From Acanthornis magna (Eukaryota > Chordata > Aves > Passeriformes > Acanthizidae), in the NCBI GenBank assembly GCA_036785705.1, contig JAWUZG010000029.1:14833501-14897500 (forward strand): DNA of 64,000 nucleotides. The letters are read 5' to 3'. Position 1 is the stretch's first letter; every line of letters begins with the position of its first letter. This document shows, one piece after another, positions 39,433 to 53,205 of the stretch. Position numbers and translations under genes: made by a program. The notes under the pieces are model-generated. The model did not search any database and had not been told where the DNA came from. It worked only from the letters and a program-made list of their open reading frames with translations.

Positions 39433-42001
39433 GTTCCTAACTCCCTAAAACTTTGCAGATGAGTATCGAGCTTTATCTGTCTTTTAGCTGGCAACACTAT
39501 AATCACCATACAGCGTCATGCTCTATACTCAGACAATCATCATCTTTGAGGCTTGAAAACACTTACCTACATCTAAGAGTACCTAGAACACAATCAACTT
39601 TCTTTCCTTAAAACTAGAAACATGTTAATGCAAAATATGATCTATTCTTAGGATTCAAGAAATTTCAATATTTATTATCAAATCTGGCAATTTAACTCCA
39701 CTTTATCCTACATACACATTTTATAGAAGAAACCTCCACTTTTTTTCTGGAAAATTGTTTATATTTTTTTTCTTGTAATTTTTAAGAAAAAAACCATCTC
39801 AGAAACAGCATTATATTTATAAAGCTTTAACTTCATTTTATAGTTTTTACCATCACCTGCTAGATACCATTCTGCACTATTATTTTATATGCTTAGCATC
39901 TTTATATTTTGACAAGTGAGCTGGCCAGTACTTTCCATCTTATGAAACTTTAAGACAGTTGTTTTGTGGCTATTATTGCTGCAATTTGCTTAGCTTTATT
40001 TGGGAAGTCCTGTCTGAACGTGAAACGTTTTTGTATCACTAAAATTATTTTTATTTACTATATATTTATTAATTAAATGGTTAATTTGAAAATAGAGCAG
40101 GTAAACTTCAGTACTTTGTCTTATCTTTGGACTAATCAAGTCCAGATGCCTACAAAACCTTCCATGAAAAGAAGCATAGACTAGCTGTTATTTCCCTAGA
40201 TTTTCTCACTGATTTCCAACTTGAACACTTTCACTAGTGTAAACAGCATACATAATTGCAAACAGAACAGAACTTGGTGCAGAGGGTTATGTTGGTAAGA
40301 AAAAAACAGGTACAAAAAGCAGAAAAACCTCCATTGAACTAAAAGTAAATTGACATTTTCTGACCAACAGCAAAAATCAAATGTAACTTTGTTTAGATAT
40401 TTTAAATGTCTGAGACAAGCTTACCAGCCAGGGCTCTGAATCAACAAGAATATTTAAAAAAACTTTCTTTAGTATGAGATTACTCAAGGGTATAAGAGCC
40501 GTGCACATCTTAACTTCCTCTGGCAAACTGAAGCCTAAATGTGTCTGAGACTTCCAAAGAGTTCTTTCAATGCACATTTTCTAGAAGTCATCAATGCATG
40601 ACTGAGAGTTTGAAGCATATGATGGGAGAAGAGGTGATTGAGTTTATCACTTAACTTGTGGCACACTAAAACAACTTTATGTTGCTCATTTGGCAATACT
40701 TTTAAATCATCACCTGTAACACTTTCATTATGCTCCTGCTTAGAAGAAATAGAAAGCTCTAGGCACAAGATTTTCTGAAAGGAAATTCACATAGCAGCCC
40801 TTTTCATGTCTTAATCCTATTATAAAAAAATTCTGTTTATAGTTTTATCTTCATTTTACATAGGCCTCATGCAACAAATAGGAGAAACATTGCACTTTTT
40901 CTTCTAAATGAAATATAGCACTTTTTACAAGGATTTGTTTGTACCTCTGCCTCTATCCCAGAGGAATGAACTGTAGAAAAAGCAAACCCACTGCTCCCCA
41001 CCAGAAAAAATTACTGAATGTTGGCATTATCTAGCAAATACCAATGACCAATTTATTAGCGTTTCTTCATGATCTATTTTCCATTAAACACAAAGTCCAT
41101 TAAACCATTTCTTATTGAAAACTGTTTGTTTCTTTTAAGCCTAAAATACTCCACTACCAGACCAAACAGTGCTACATGTGAAGGCTGATTTTCTTTGAAT
41201 GACCCTCCATGCGCTAGTTGAGATCCTGTCAGTGACACATTGAGACTGGACTTAACCTTGCTACAGTCCAGTTCTGGAGCCAAAAACAAAAGCAGACGGC
41301 TCTGCACAGCAGAACAGTTTTGTGCATGAACCAGGGTTCTATAGAGGTGGAGGAAAAGGTTTACTGTACGTTTATGTAAACTGAATTGTGGTTTTAGTTT
41401 GTTGCTGAAGTGTGTGTATAAAACAAATTTTGCAGTTGTCCCCACATAGTAGACTTTGCTTTGCATTAGTAAAAGTCTCCATGCCTGAGGGCTGTATTTT
41501 CTTCAGATGAAACTAGGCCCAAACTAACAAACTTCAGTCTCGTGCAAATGACATTGCATGGGCTTTCAGGTCTCAGCATGAGCTGTTCTGCTCTGTCATT
41601 CACTCCTATTGTGCTGCGCTGCTTGCTACTGAAGACAGAGCCAGGTCTAAAATGTTGAAAGCATTTGCTATGGACATTGGGATCTGGATTTGAAAAGGAA
41701 ACAGTCTGTTCTCTTCTATCAAAAGCCTTAAGGAAAAAGTGATAAAACACCATGACATGGCATTCTGCAAGGGAGAAGTTCAAGAGGCTCCTTGCTCCAC
41801 GAAGAAAGTATTTGCTCCATAATTTGCATGTATTTGCTGTCACAGATCACTATTTCTGTTGTGTAAAGCAGGTGGATGTTTTTCAAAACCAGAAAGCTGA
41901 TTAGAGGAAAACAAACAATAAAGATCTTAGTGAACAATAGTAGAGTCTTAATACAAGGATGATTTTAAATGACCCGATTGATTAACTAAAAAAATTTTTT
42001 A

Positions 42002-42262
42002 AAAGAATCGTAGAATCACTAAGGTCAGAAAAGACGTCTAAGAGTCCAGCCTTTGGCTGAACACCACCATGGCAACTAAACCGTAGTACTGAGAGCTATG
42101 TGCAGTCATTTCTTGAACACTTCCAGGGATGGTGATTCCACCATCTACCTGGGCAGCCTGTTCCAATATTAACCACACTTTTAGTGGAAACATCCTTCCT
42201 GATATCCAGTCTGAACCTCCCGTAGCACAGCCTGAGGCTATGTTCTCTTGTCCTGTCTGTAC
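42002..42262 (-). mobile_element. CR1 LINE fragment, 3' portion
   Basis: Antisense CR1 of about 260 bases. It starts at the terminal motif (AGAATCGTAGAATCACTAAGG) and runs through AACACTTCCAGGGATGGTGA, TGGGCAGCCTGTTCCAATAT, CCTTCCTGATATCCAGTC and TGTTCTCTTGTCCTGTCTGT. The wording of the terminal region (AATCACTAAGGTCAGAAAAGA) suggests a different CR1 subfamily from the copy at 57 kb. It lies in the same orientation as CNTNAP2. Confidence 0.92.
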
Positions 42263-43212
42263 TGGAAAATATCAATATTATACATTATGTTTTCTTTGTT
42301 AAGGAAAGAGTAGCAGGTGTACATAAAGCATATTCTATCTCAAAGGAAGCCACAATAAAAATATTTGGATCTTAGGGAGTGGTTTTCTAAGAAAACCATA
42401 AAAGCATAACTAAAATGTAGAACTGCTTTACATTTTACTGAATATTGTCTTTCAGACTGCTGTTGGACAATGCAAGCTATATCTCAAAGTCAAGATAGCC
42501 TGTACTCTCTGTCCATTAACCCCATTCTAGGTATTAAAAGTGTATTTCATGTGTTCATTTATAAGGAAGTATCTAATTAAAGCAGCCTTTCTAAGAAGTA
42601 AAGAAACTTGAAAATGCCTTCAGCCTCTCTGCTTCCCTACAAGTTCAATAGGGCATCATTCCCTCTCACCTGCATTTTTTACTGGGCGTTGTCAAAGAGG
42701 AATGTGTTGTTTAAATGAATAAATTTCACACCTTTGAAGAGGTATCAGACCATCTATTCTTCAAATATACAGTGCCTTATTTTGCTACTCCTTAACAAAG
42801 CATTAGATGAACCGTGAATTTCAGTGCAGTTTCCCCAGACTCCTGGAAAATGAGGAATGACTTCAGTCCACATGCAGTGAGAAAAGAAAGGCAGTTCTTT
42901 CAAATACAGCCACAGAGCAGTGGATATTTCAGCACAGCAGTGAGATCAGAGCCGAGAGCACTGTTACTGTGCTGGCTCCTAGAAGTGCTACCTTTGAAAT
43001 GCAGAAAGATCCCATCAGCTGTAAGAAAGAGAGCCAGGAATAGAGCAGCCCTGTCAATATGATTTATAGGACACTGGGAAAGCTGTCATGGGAGAAACAG
43101 TGATATGGACCTCACATGCACATGATACCCATTTCTGCTAGTTAGGATCACAGGGATTAAGAGACCCGAAATTGTGATGTTACCAACACAACTATAAAAC
43201 CATACATCTCAG

Positions 43213-43237
43213 AAATAATAATAATAATAATTATTAT

Positions 43238-43318
<81 letters not shown>
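43213..43318. repeat. Compound trinucleotide microsatellite (AAT)n(ATT)n(ACT)n
   Basis: Three phases lie in direct succession: about six AAT units, three TTA units, then an uninterrupted ACT/CTA run of about 80 bases (nearly 27 units) ending TACAG. The AAT and ATT blocks are mutually inverted and could pair. An array this long and pure is likely to be highly variable. Confidence 0.97.
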
Positions 43319-44982
43319 AGAGCCACACAAATATATCTTTGTCCTTTATGTTCAGGGAGTTTAGCTGGGGTTAATGGCACTGGAGAGGAAATTGTGATCT
43401 AAGTTAAAATGCCTGTGCTGAAGTCCTAAACCTACAGGCATCTGTACCAGCTGAGAATTTAGGCCAGAATATGGAAAACCCATAAATTTTCATGGAGTTG
43501 GATTAGATGTGTGGGAGCATCCTTCACACCTACTAGCCTGTGATAGTCCAAACCCTTGAGAGGCAGCTGCTTTTCCCAGTTACAATTTCTATTAGATTTC
43601 ATTATAAAAAATTGCCCCCAACACAGTTTATACATACTGTACCCACTCATAATTACTGAATCTGTTCTGACAGTGAGGGAATACACCTGTGCCAAATTAA
43701 AAACTCCTGAACTTCAAGTAAGTTGTTAGAACAAATTTCTGCCTTGAAATGCAGTTCCCCTCTTTCATCTGCATTGATCTTTGCATGAGTAGAAGGACCA
43801 GCAGTTTGTAGAGTAGGTAAGTTTTTGTAGAATTTTAATAGAATTTCTTTCTTGTAAATTTTTATAGACGACACTCAAGCCAAAGATTCTAACTCAAGTT
43901 TGAAGGTTGTACATAGATAGCAAGTTTGTTTTCTGTTCCTTTTTCCTTCAGGCATTTTATTAAGGGGAATGATGATCGATTCTAACAGTTCAACAGATTT
44001 CTTACAGTGAAATTCAGTACTAATACATGCTTCAAAAGATTTTTAAGCTTTTTGCTGACTATACAATTGAAATAATAACTTTATTATTGCTTTTTAATTC
44101 GCAAATGTCTTTATATTTTACTTGATTTTTTCTTTGTTCTAGTAGGCAATAAAAGAAATTATACTAGAAATTTTGTCAAATATGAAAAGAGTAGGAAATT
44201 AATAGTTTTGTCTGTCATGCGATACTTAGGAATAAAGTGACACCTCATGAATTATTAATAATTAAGGTGTCTTTTCCAATTATTTCTTTTCTGTCCACTC
44301 ACCTTTTAGTAATTTTATTAATTTTTAAATAAAAAAGGAGACCACAATGGAAAATAGAGAGGTTAAAACCTGGTAGTTATTTTTTTCCCTTTCAGCAGTT
44401 TTAATAAAAATTCCTAATGCAAATTCAGTTTTTCTAGGGTCAGAAAATTTCATCTCTCTCCTTACGGTAAAATTTCTTTTCAATAGGAACTTGAACTGCA
44501 CTGCTATAATAATTTTTCATTGCAGGTTTTCTGTTGCATTTTATGCATTAGGTGGTCTGTCATATGCATAATTAGCAATTATAGGACCCACAGGCAATAA
44601 ATCATGGAAACATATTATCTTTGCATCATACTTTACTTGGGTTAGCAACATTCTGATGCACAGTGGAGGCTGTCACTAGCACTTTATGAAGACAGATGAT
44701 TGAACTATGTGACTCATAAGCTGAATTGTGATAAATCACTCAGCTCATTCTTGCTAAAGGTCTTGTGACACTGTCAGTTAAACATGGCCAAGCACAACTT
44801 TTTGGCTGTAACAGGAATACATGCAGCTGCTGACACCTGTACCCCTGCTGGTGGCCTGGACACTGGTGAGGGTATGCTGGGGCCAAGCCATCTTAGAAAG
44901 CCTGTTCTCATTCAGAGGATCCATAATTTCATATATCCATTTGAGATCTGCTGACAAATCCCGTCTCTACTCAAAAACAGGA

Positions 44983-45004
44983 ACAAACAAACAAACAAAC
45001 AAAC
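44983..45004. repeat. (AAAC)n microsatellite
   Basis: About five and a half ACAA/AAAC units, followed by CCATTTTTTAAAAAATAA. Confidence 0.9.
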
Positions 45005-48000
45005 CATTTTTTAAAAAATAATTTGAGCATTTTTATAGAAAATTACAGAAAAGTTATTAGAACTGTTTGCTCTGCTGATATTCTTGAAAGGCCAGCATGA
45101 CAACAAATGTCCCTGTAAATGTATGATACTTCTGAAAAATGGCTCACTATAGAATGATAATTTGGTGATCTAGTGAGAAACGAGGAAAACAAAACTCAAA
45201 ACCTCAAATTATGATCTAAAATGAAACTATTTTTAAAATAACTACCACAAGAGATTTGATACAAAAATGAGTAAATAAAAAGCCAAGTAATTTGAATATG
45301 AAATTAATTCTGTTGAGGGCTTACTGTGTTTTTCCAAATTCCCTAATATATTCCTTTGAAATAGACAGTTTGGGATACATTTATCTTCTGACCTACTAAA
45401 AATGTGAACATGATGATTTTATTCCTTAAATTCTACTTGTTCATCACTGATACAAAGCAACTTAAACAATAAAATGCACAATAAAACAACAATAGCTTTG
45501 CAACTGTCTTAAAAATCCACAGTAAAGAAATAAGTAAATAAACATATTTACCATAGTAAATCTGTTGTTTCATGCATGACTGCCTTCACATCATAGAGAC
45601 CATCTGGAAATGGATTTTTAAACAGAACTCCTCTGAAAATTTGATGGTGTAACTAATGTTGTTTTAGTTTAATGAAAGAAATATAATAAAGTCACATCTT
45701 AGATTCTAAAGCATGTAAATGGAAATCAAATACCTTTACTGGCAGGAATACTGGTAGAAGTCAAAAACTTTAAATAACACTTTTACTGAAGTAATTTATC
45801 TCTACATTGCTTTTTAAGTCATTCAGTGCATGATAATTTAGCCAGCTGTTTATAAAAACTTGTCATGAGACTTTGTTTAGTATTGAGTTAAACAACACAG
45901 AAAATAAAGGTAGCTTGATAAACCTTCTTGTTCTGAATTTGCCAACTTCTTTATAAATGTCTACGGCCTGTCAAACTGTTAATTAAATGTTGATTTATTA
46001 CAGAATGCTGGCAATTATTGTAGCTCATTTGCTAGGGACTTACAATTTACTTTGCACTATAGAAAATCAAGAAACGAAGTCCTCAGAGTTAGATTTCATT
46101 CTCTTAAGACATGGCAACAGGAAAGACATTTCAGCTTCACATACTAATGTCAGGCTTACAGTTTGGATCATGCTCAGTCATTCTTCAGGTAGTTTATGTC
46201 TTTGTAATGTTACATTTGTTCTTATTGTTATTATGCCCTAGAAATCTCCAGTTCATTCAGTGCTTCAGAAAAGCACTTCTAAGTCAGGAGGAACTTTCTC
46301 CAGGTTTCCATAGAAATGTCTTGCTTTGGGAGAAGTTGCTCCTGCTGAATTAATGACGTTGGTTACGATAAAGCTATTCAGTCTAGCATTGAGAAAGTGC
46401 AATGAAGCTTGCATTTTGATGGAAAATCTGGAAGTTGACTCAAATGAAAAGCAAAAAGAATTTAATCTGGATAACAGTTTGAATCCTGACACTCTTCTTT
46501 TTTGGACTGCAGTCATATGGAACAAGCACATGCACTGCTAGTACTTTTGATAGCAAATTAAACATCCTGAGCCATTAAACTTCTAAGAATCGGCAATTCC
46601 TTAATGTGAATATGGGAAATAATCTCCTGTCAGGCGATTTGAAGGTCTTGATTCTACTTCAAACCTTTCCCTCCCTAGTAAGTTTTTGAACCTAAAATGA
46701 AAGAGTAGGCTTCTGAGTTAAAAATAGAGAATCCATGTTAACAGCAGGAATGATGGTTTGTTTATCAATGATGCAAGAGTTCTTGGCCTGTTATACCAAT
46801 TTTTAATGGGCTGATTATCATAGAGTAATGTGGGAGACTTCTGGAATATATTTCCCTTGTGTGGAATGGTTTTGCACTTACATACCTGTCATCTAAGTGG
46901 GACTATTTCAGCAGAGCAGGGGTACTTGAAATTACATTTAAAAATATACAAAATTTACTTTTATAAAACATGATGGACAAGGCCAATTCATTCTAAAGTG
47001 TCCCAGTCTGTTTCTGAACATTTCTGACAATTGTGACTGTCCCAAATACTGGATAGCTCTGCAAGCTCTATAGGCATGTAAAGGGAAAGGCAGGGCAATA
47101 GAAAGCATATAAAATAGACACATGTTCTATAGGCCCAGGGCATTCAAGCAAGCATGTTAGCATCTTCCAAAATGATCATATGAGTAAGTTTCAGAACTAT
47201 AAGGCAAAAATAGAGGGAAGTCAGCCCTCTGGAAATCTTTGGTCTGGATGGTCCTGAAATGACAGGATTAGAGATACCATTACTGGGTCAAAATAAGCAT
47301 AGCTTAAATAGTAAAATACTTTTTCCCCTTTAAATATCACACTATTATACATGACTCTGCAAAGTCAGGGACTGACTCTTTACCATCTCCTCTCTTCCTC
47401 CAAAACGTAAATGTAACTTGCTCTGTAGGTGTATCTCACATGGTAACTTTTTTTAAAATTAACATCTACATTTTCCGAGGGAGGAGAATATACCAAGCCT
47501 TTGCCACAGACTATTTTAAAATACGAATTTGCTGCTGTAGGAGCATGAGTTCAGAAACCAGGACCTAAGGACAAGAGTAATTTTTTTATGATTAATGTGT
47601 TAATAAACAAGTACTAGTCATAAGTACATCTCTCCCCTGCCACTTTGTTACAAAATAATGATAACAATTACCAAGTATAACAATAAAAACCTGCCAGCTC
47701 CCTCTGCTTCTTTTTGCTTATATAAAAGGGTTTAAAGATTTTCTTTATTAAAGCACACAGGATTTTTTTAGGAACTTAACTGTATACTGCAAGGATGTGC
47801 AGACATGCATTCACTTAGAGATGTATCTTGGTATAGCCCACAGTACACTATATTCTAAGCAGGAAAAAGAGTACTCAGCCTAGCAAGCTTCCTGTTGCAA
47901 TTTCTCTCAGCAATTTCTTTTTTCTCCCTCTTACCAACCAGTTTTTGTAGCACATGTTTGTAGAAACATGTATGCTCAGGTTAAGGCAAAAAATTATTAA

Positions 48001-48719
48001 ATGATCTTATTATGTGGAAGAAAAAATATCTTTTTTGCTCCTGTGTTCATTCATAAGCCAAGTTAAAAAGAATGTTACCTGCCAAAAAAATCTGACTGAC
48101 ATTAATTTAGCTGCAGAGCATTTACAGAAACCGAGCAAAGTCATGTTGTTTCAACAGACTTTATCCAGCTCTGCATACTCTAGCTTCTGTGCTCTCAATT
48201 TTCCTCTGTCTTCATCTATTTCCTGTCTCTTTTGTTCACATTTGCTGTCAAGTTATGACAGAATTTAAATTACTGGCAGTTTGCTTTTTCTCCTCTTATA
48301 TGATCAAGGAAATGTAATTTATCAAGAATTTAAATTGTCACATTCTTTGCATTTTCAAAGTCTCCTCCTTCCTTTACCAAAAATTGCTTCACAGCACAAA
48401 GCATAAACACAAATCAGCTCCAGGGAGAGTTACGGTGTTTTAATGTGTCTAGAATAATTTGGGAAATTTGAAATGAAGATCAGCACTCCTTATTGAAATA
48501 AATAAAATTTGGCAAGTATGACTTTGGCTGCTAAAGAGACTTAGCAATCTCCTAACCATGTATTTAGGTTGTGGAGGAATCACAATTATCAGCAAGGTCC
48601 TTCTCCTACTTTTGTAGGCATGAATGAGCCTTACAGCATGGTACAATACAAGCTAACCTGCCATCTCAGTATCAACTCTTGTTAAATTCACAATTAATGA
48701 ATTCAATGAAACAGACAGC

Positions 48720-48735
48720 AAAAAAAAAAAAAAAA
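48720..48735. repeat. Poly(A) tract, A16
   Basis: An uninterrupted run of 16 A, followed by CAACAATGCC. No retroposon body is recognised. Confidence 0.9.
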
Positions 48736-51700
48736 CAACAATGCCGAGAAGGGGTGTATGTGTGTGCAAGAGCTATCACTAAACTAAAATAAATGAAAAG
48801 CAAAGCTCTTGTAACAAATCATAGTTATCTGCTTTTCCTTCACCTTACATTTACCCCTCCTACAGTTCTTTCTAAGCATCAGTTAATACAAATAATTTAT
48901 TTTCTAGTAAAACACGACTTATTTGAGAAATTTAGTCAGGTTTTACTATTTATGTAAAAATTCCTTCCTATTTTGAAAGGTAATCAAATCCCAAAACTTC
49001 CTCCAATCAGATCAGGAAAAAAAAAAAAAAGAAATTTTGTGATGGATTTCTGTAAAACACAATGGGATGTATCATGTACAAAACTTCCAAAATTAAGTCA
49101 GTATCTTTGACAATTGTGTTGCACAAACACAGATGTTTGAACATCAGGTGTAACATAAATGAAATTACTCTTAATAAAACAAAAGTGGAGTTGTTTATCT
49201 GAGCTGTACACAAAACTCAGTGAAATAAAGGGACCCTTGTGAAAAATATTTTTTTTGTTTCAGAGGCACAATCTCAAGCAGAAACCTAACAAAGAAGGAC
49301 AAAGTCTTCGTCAAAACACTTTTTGGAAGATTGTATACAGATTTTTAACTTGCAAAGCTAATAGCTCATATACAAAACCTATTCTTCACAATAATGAATT
49401 TGCCTTTGCTTTTCAATATTGATATAGACCCACCTACAAAATCAGCCCTTTTTTTCTCCACTTCTTAATCTACATGTATATAACAAAGGACAATGGTGTC
49501 TCAAGGAATTTATAATGCAAATGTATATGATGAAAAAACAAAAATGTGGATAAGAAGGATGAAACATTATCCACGTCCTACAAAGAAGTACAGTGTTATG
49601 AGACTAAATAATTTGCTCCCAGTTGCACTGAAGTCTAGGAACAAAAAAAAAAATCTAATTAATACCTTTTCTAAAACACTATTTACTTTCCTAATTATTT
49701 TCTTTTTCCTTCCCCAGTGTTCAAAAACCTCATAGAAAAAAACCAGGTCTTTTAAGTATTCAAATGAAGTGTTTTAAAAACAAATCAAATTTATTATAAG
49801 CGAGGTACTTTAAGCTGATGATTTATCTTTCTTAACTAGGATAAATTAAATTCAGTAACTTAAAGGATTCTTTTGTCATTTTGAAATTAAATGCATAATT
49901 TCAGTATATATTGAATGAAGATTATTAGTTAGCAAGCAGAAAAGTGAGAGCTTTATGTGACTGAATTTTCTCATATTTATCATGAAAGCTATGCTCCATT
50001 ATCATGAAATATGCAATATGTATAGCAGTTCAAGAGTGATTCCATTTCATAACAATCCAAAGTTTAAAACAATGATTTAGATGACAGAAACCTCTGTTGA
50101 TAACCTGGAGTGAAGTTGCTTTCTCCAGGTGACTGGTAAAAAGAAAAAGCAAATAGAAAGAGCCTCAAACACAGTATAGAAATCAAGGACATTTGCACTG
50201 ACTCGAGTTTCTCCAGTAATACCAGTGAGACAACCAAACCGTGGTCTTCCAGTCTCCCAGAAACACACTATGGCACAAACCCAACACCTTGTGTACCTTG
50301 TGTCTTGAACCTCCACAAACTATCTATTAATTGGGATCTAATAGTAATCGAGGTTCTTTTGCAATTTTATTTCAGACGCTCACAATTTTCAGGCTTTTGC
50401 TGTATCTTTGATTCTCAGGCCCCGCCTGTCCACAACCTATGAAGAGTAACTATCATTACTTCTGCAGACTAAGGATGTTGGATGTCAGGCATTCTGAAGA
50501 GCTTCTAACTTCTCTAACTCAGGCTGTTTATGGGCTGTCAGATGAGTGAAAATAGCTTAGCAGGCATTGTCCAGCCAAGGTATTTATCTATTTTTTATAA
50601 TGATTTAGAACACAGCTGGCCAATTGATGGGTAGGGGAGAAAAGTAGCTTGCCAAAATAATACTAGATATCTGAGAGATTTAAACCTACTATCCTCAGTT
50701 ACAGAGGACTACCCTAACTATTGTCACAGCCCATTTCTATTTCTGCCTGAACTGGGCAGAATCATAAATTTTCCAAGAGAAAAAAAAAAAGCGTTATGTT
50801 AATATTATGCCTGTGGTAGATATATTAGAAAGACCAAATTTTTTAAAAGATGAGCAAAAAGTAATTATTATGAAAAATTAAAAAGAATGCAAGATCCCAT
50901 GAATCTCTTGATCTTTTGCCCTTCTCTTGTATAAATCTCAAGTGAATCCAGAATAACTGTCTACTTCAGTTCTTAAGAGTCTGTCAGCAATCAAGTAACT
51001 AACCTTAAAGAACATACTGAATATATTATTAGTTCCATTAACATCACTATAGATAAACACAGTGCCCTGACATTTTCCATCTCATGACCTTGGAAATCTC
51101 CCAGGGCAGCTGTAAAAGTCTAGTTGCAGGGGCCATTTAAAGTGCAGTCTAACAAAGCTCAGAAAAGTATACTACAGGGAACAATACCTCCATAAATAGG
51201 GAATTTGGCTAACTGCAAATTAATAGATCTTTTATAGCTCTAATTTGTGTGGGTTTATGAAAACATGTCATTTAATATCTTTATAAGTCTGCTATCCTGT
51301 ATATTAATGCATCTTTTTCATTATTGTTCTCAGCCTCTCAAAAAACCCAAACCCATAAGCTTTTGTCCTGAAAACCCCCCAACCTTAAAATAATATTTTG
51401 CAATAATGGCTAAAATAATTTTAAAATAAGAAGTAATCATAGAATCCGTTAACCTGTTTTAACTTTACGGTAGCCAGGAAATAGGCCAATACCCACTGGT
51501 CTTGTGATTGATTGACCTTCCAGAACTACCCAACAAATCTAGGAAAATCAGGAATAAATTGCTTTTTTGTGGGTAACACTTGATAAAAATCTCCATTTGT
51601 TCTATGTCACAAGAATTTCAGCCAGAGGATCAGTTCTGCTGTCCTGTCCTAGGAGCTTTTCTGCACCCATTTACAGGATATCATCATCTTAATAGAGCCA

Positions 51701-52459
51701 GTGCTGTTTCACAATTTTGTTTCAGGCATCTACCCGCAAACAGCTGCATCAGTGATTAAAGACAGGCCATATTTACACATAGGCACATATCCTGAGAAGC
51801 CAAATTAAATCCTTAATTCCTTTTCATGTTCTAGGACATATTTTTGACAATTTTAATAGGACTTTTCAAAGTTTCTTCATTTCATTTAGGTGCCTTAGGT
51901 GTTAGATTAAATAATGAAATTTTGATTTGCAAGGCTGAGTTTCATATTGTCATGGGATTTTCTGGAAAGTACGTGATCAAAAATCCCACTCTATTTGAGG
52001 ACGAGTGTCATATATATTCTTCTTTCACTGAAGATACTGTAAATAAGACATAAATCAGAAGGATCCTCAAGTGCAAGCACCTAGCGCTGCAGAGAGATGA
52101 CAGTTATTTTATTTTCCCAGATTTTGTAAGTATGCAATGGCTCTTCAAAACTTTTGATATTTTCAATATTTTAAAAGGATATCAGGACTGCATTTGAGAT
52201 TTATTCCAGTAGCAAAAAGTATTCATGACATGTCCTGTGTGCAATGACCTACAAATGCAACAATATCTATACACGTCACTGATCTCTTTTAAATAAATCC
52301 AATTAGTTCAATATTATGAAACAACAATAAACTCATTAATTCTCTAAGCACCACGCAAAACTCCTTTTATCAACACATAACTCAGTCATTCTCAAATACT
52401 GTAATTCTTCCTGACTTTTATAATCACATTGCCTATTATTTTACCTAGGCCTTGTTCTT

Positions 52460-53205
52460 GTGGGAGACTTTGTCCTGCTGCATGCCTGCTGGAAACTCAA
52501 CACAAGAGAGAGGAGTCAGTCTAGGAGGTTCCTGGAGCGTGTGGAAGAGAACTTCCTTCCCCAGCTGGGAAGTGAGCCTGGCAAGGGCTGGTGGTGCCCT
52601 CCTGTTTACAGACAAGGGCTGGTGAGAGGTGTGGTGGCCAGAGGCTGTCTGGGGTACAGTGACTGTGAAATGGTAGAGTTTTTCCATTTCAATTGGTGAA
52701 ATAAGGAAGATCAACCAAACCTGGACTTCTGTAGGGTGGACTTGGGCCTGTTCAGCACACTGATTTAGAGAGTCACCTGGAAAACAGACCCTAACAACAA
52801 AGGGGATGAGGATGGCTGAACACAATAAGAAAGACATCTCAAAAGGGGAGAAGCAGACTGTCCCTATGTGCTGAAAGATGGCCTGTAGAGATGAAGACCA
52901 ACCTCACTGAACAGGGAGCTTTTGCAATAATTCAAGGAAAAAAGAATTTACAATCTTTGGAACAAGGGGCAGGCACCTTTGGAGGAGTACAAGAATGTCC
53001 TTAGGCCATGTAGAGAGAAAATTAGAAAGGCGAAAGCTCAGCTAGTACTCAATCTGTCCACTCCTGTGAAAGATAATTTAAAAAAGTATTTTTATAAATA
53101 CATTAACAAGAAAAGGAGGGACAAGGAAGTCCTCCATTTTTACTGGATGCAGATGGGAGCATTGTCACCAAGGATGACGAAAAGGGTGAGGTACTTAAGT
53201 GTTAA
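52460..53205 (+). mobile_element. CR1 LINE internal ORF2 fragment, broken
   Basis: About 745 bases match the interior of CR1 ORF2, from the end of the endonuclease domain (GGCTGTCTGGGGTACAGTGA) through the linker before the reverse transcriptase (GAAAATTAGAAAGGCGAAAG and TTTTTATAAATACATTAACA). The reading frame is broken: an open frame ends at 52699, and later coding-like sequence resumes in another frame from about 52979. The CR1 similarity fades near 53205 and no reverse transcriptase body or 3' end follows. It is a non-functional remnant lying antisense to CNTNAP2. Confidence 0.92.

Larger units (their letters stand above)
35875..42001. other. Intronic stretch, no gene seen
   Basis: AT-rich intron with a potential hairpin at 37169-37248, a 19-base tandem duplication at 38792-38829, and a palindrome with flanking 42-base-spaced repeats at 39375-39432. 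Two adjoining minus-strand open frames at 41074-41843 have no recognisable domain and are not called as genes. Confidence 0.55.
42263..52459. other. Intronic stretch, no gene seen
   Basis: AT-rich intron containing the compound trinucleotide array at 43213-43318, an (AAAC)n run at 44983-45004, and A-rich runs at 48720 and 49018. No interspersed repeat or exon was recognised. Confidence 0.6.
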
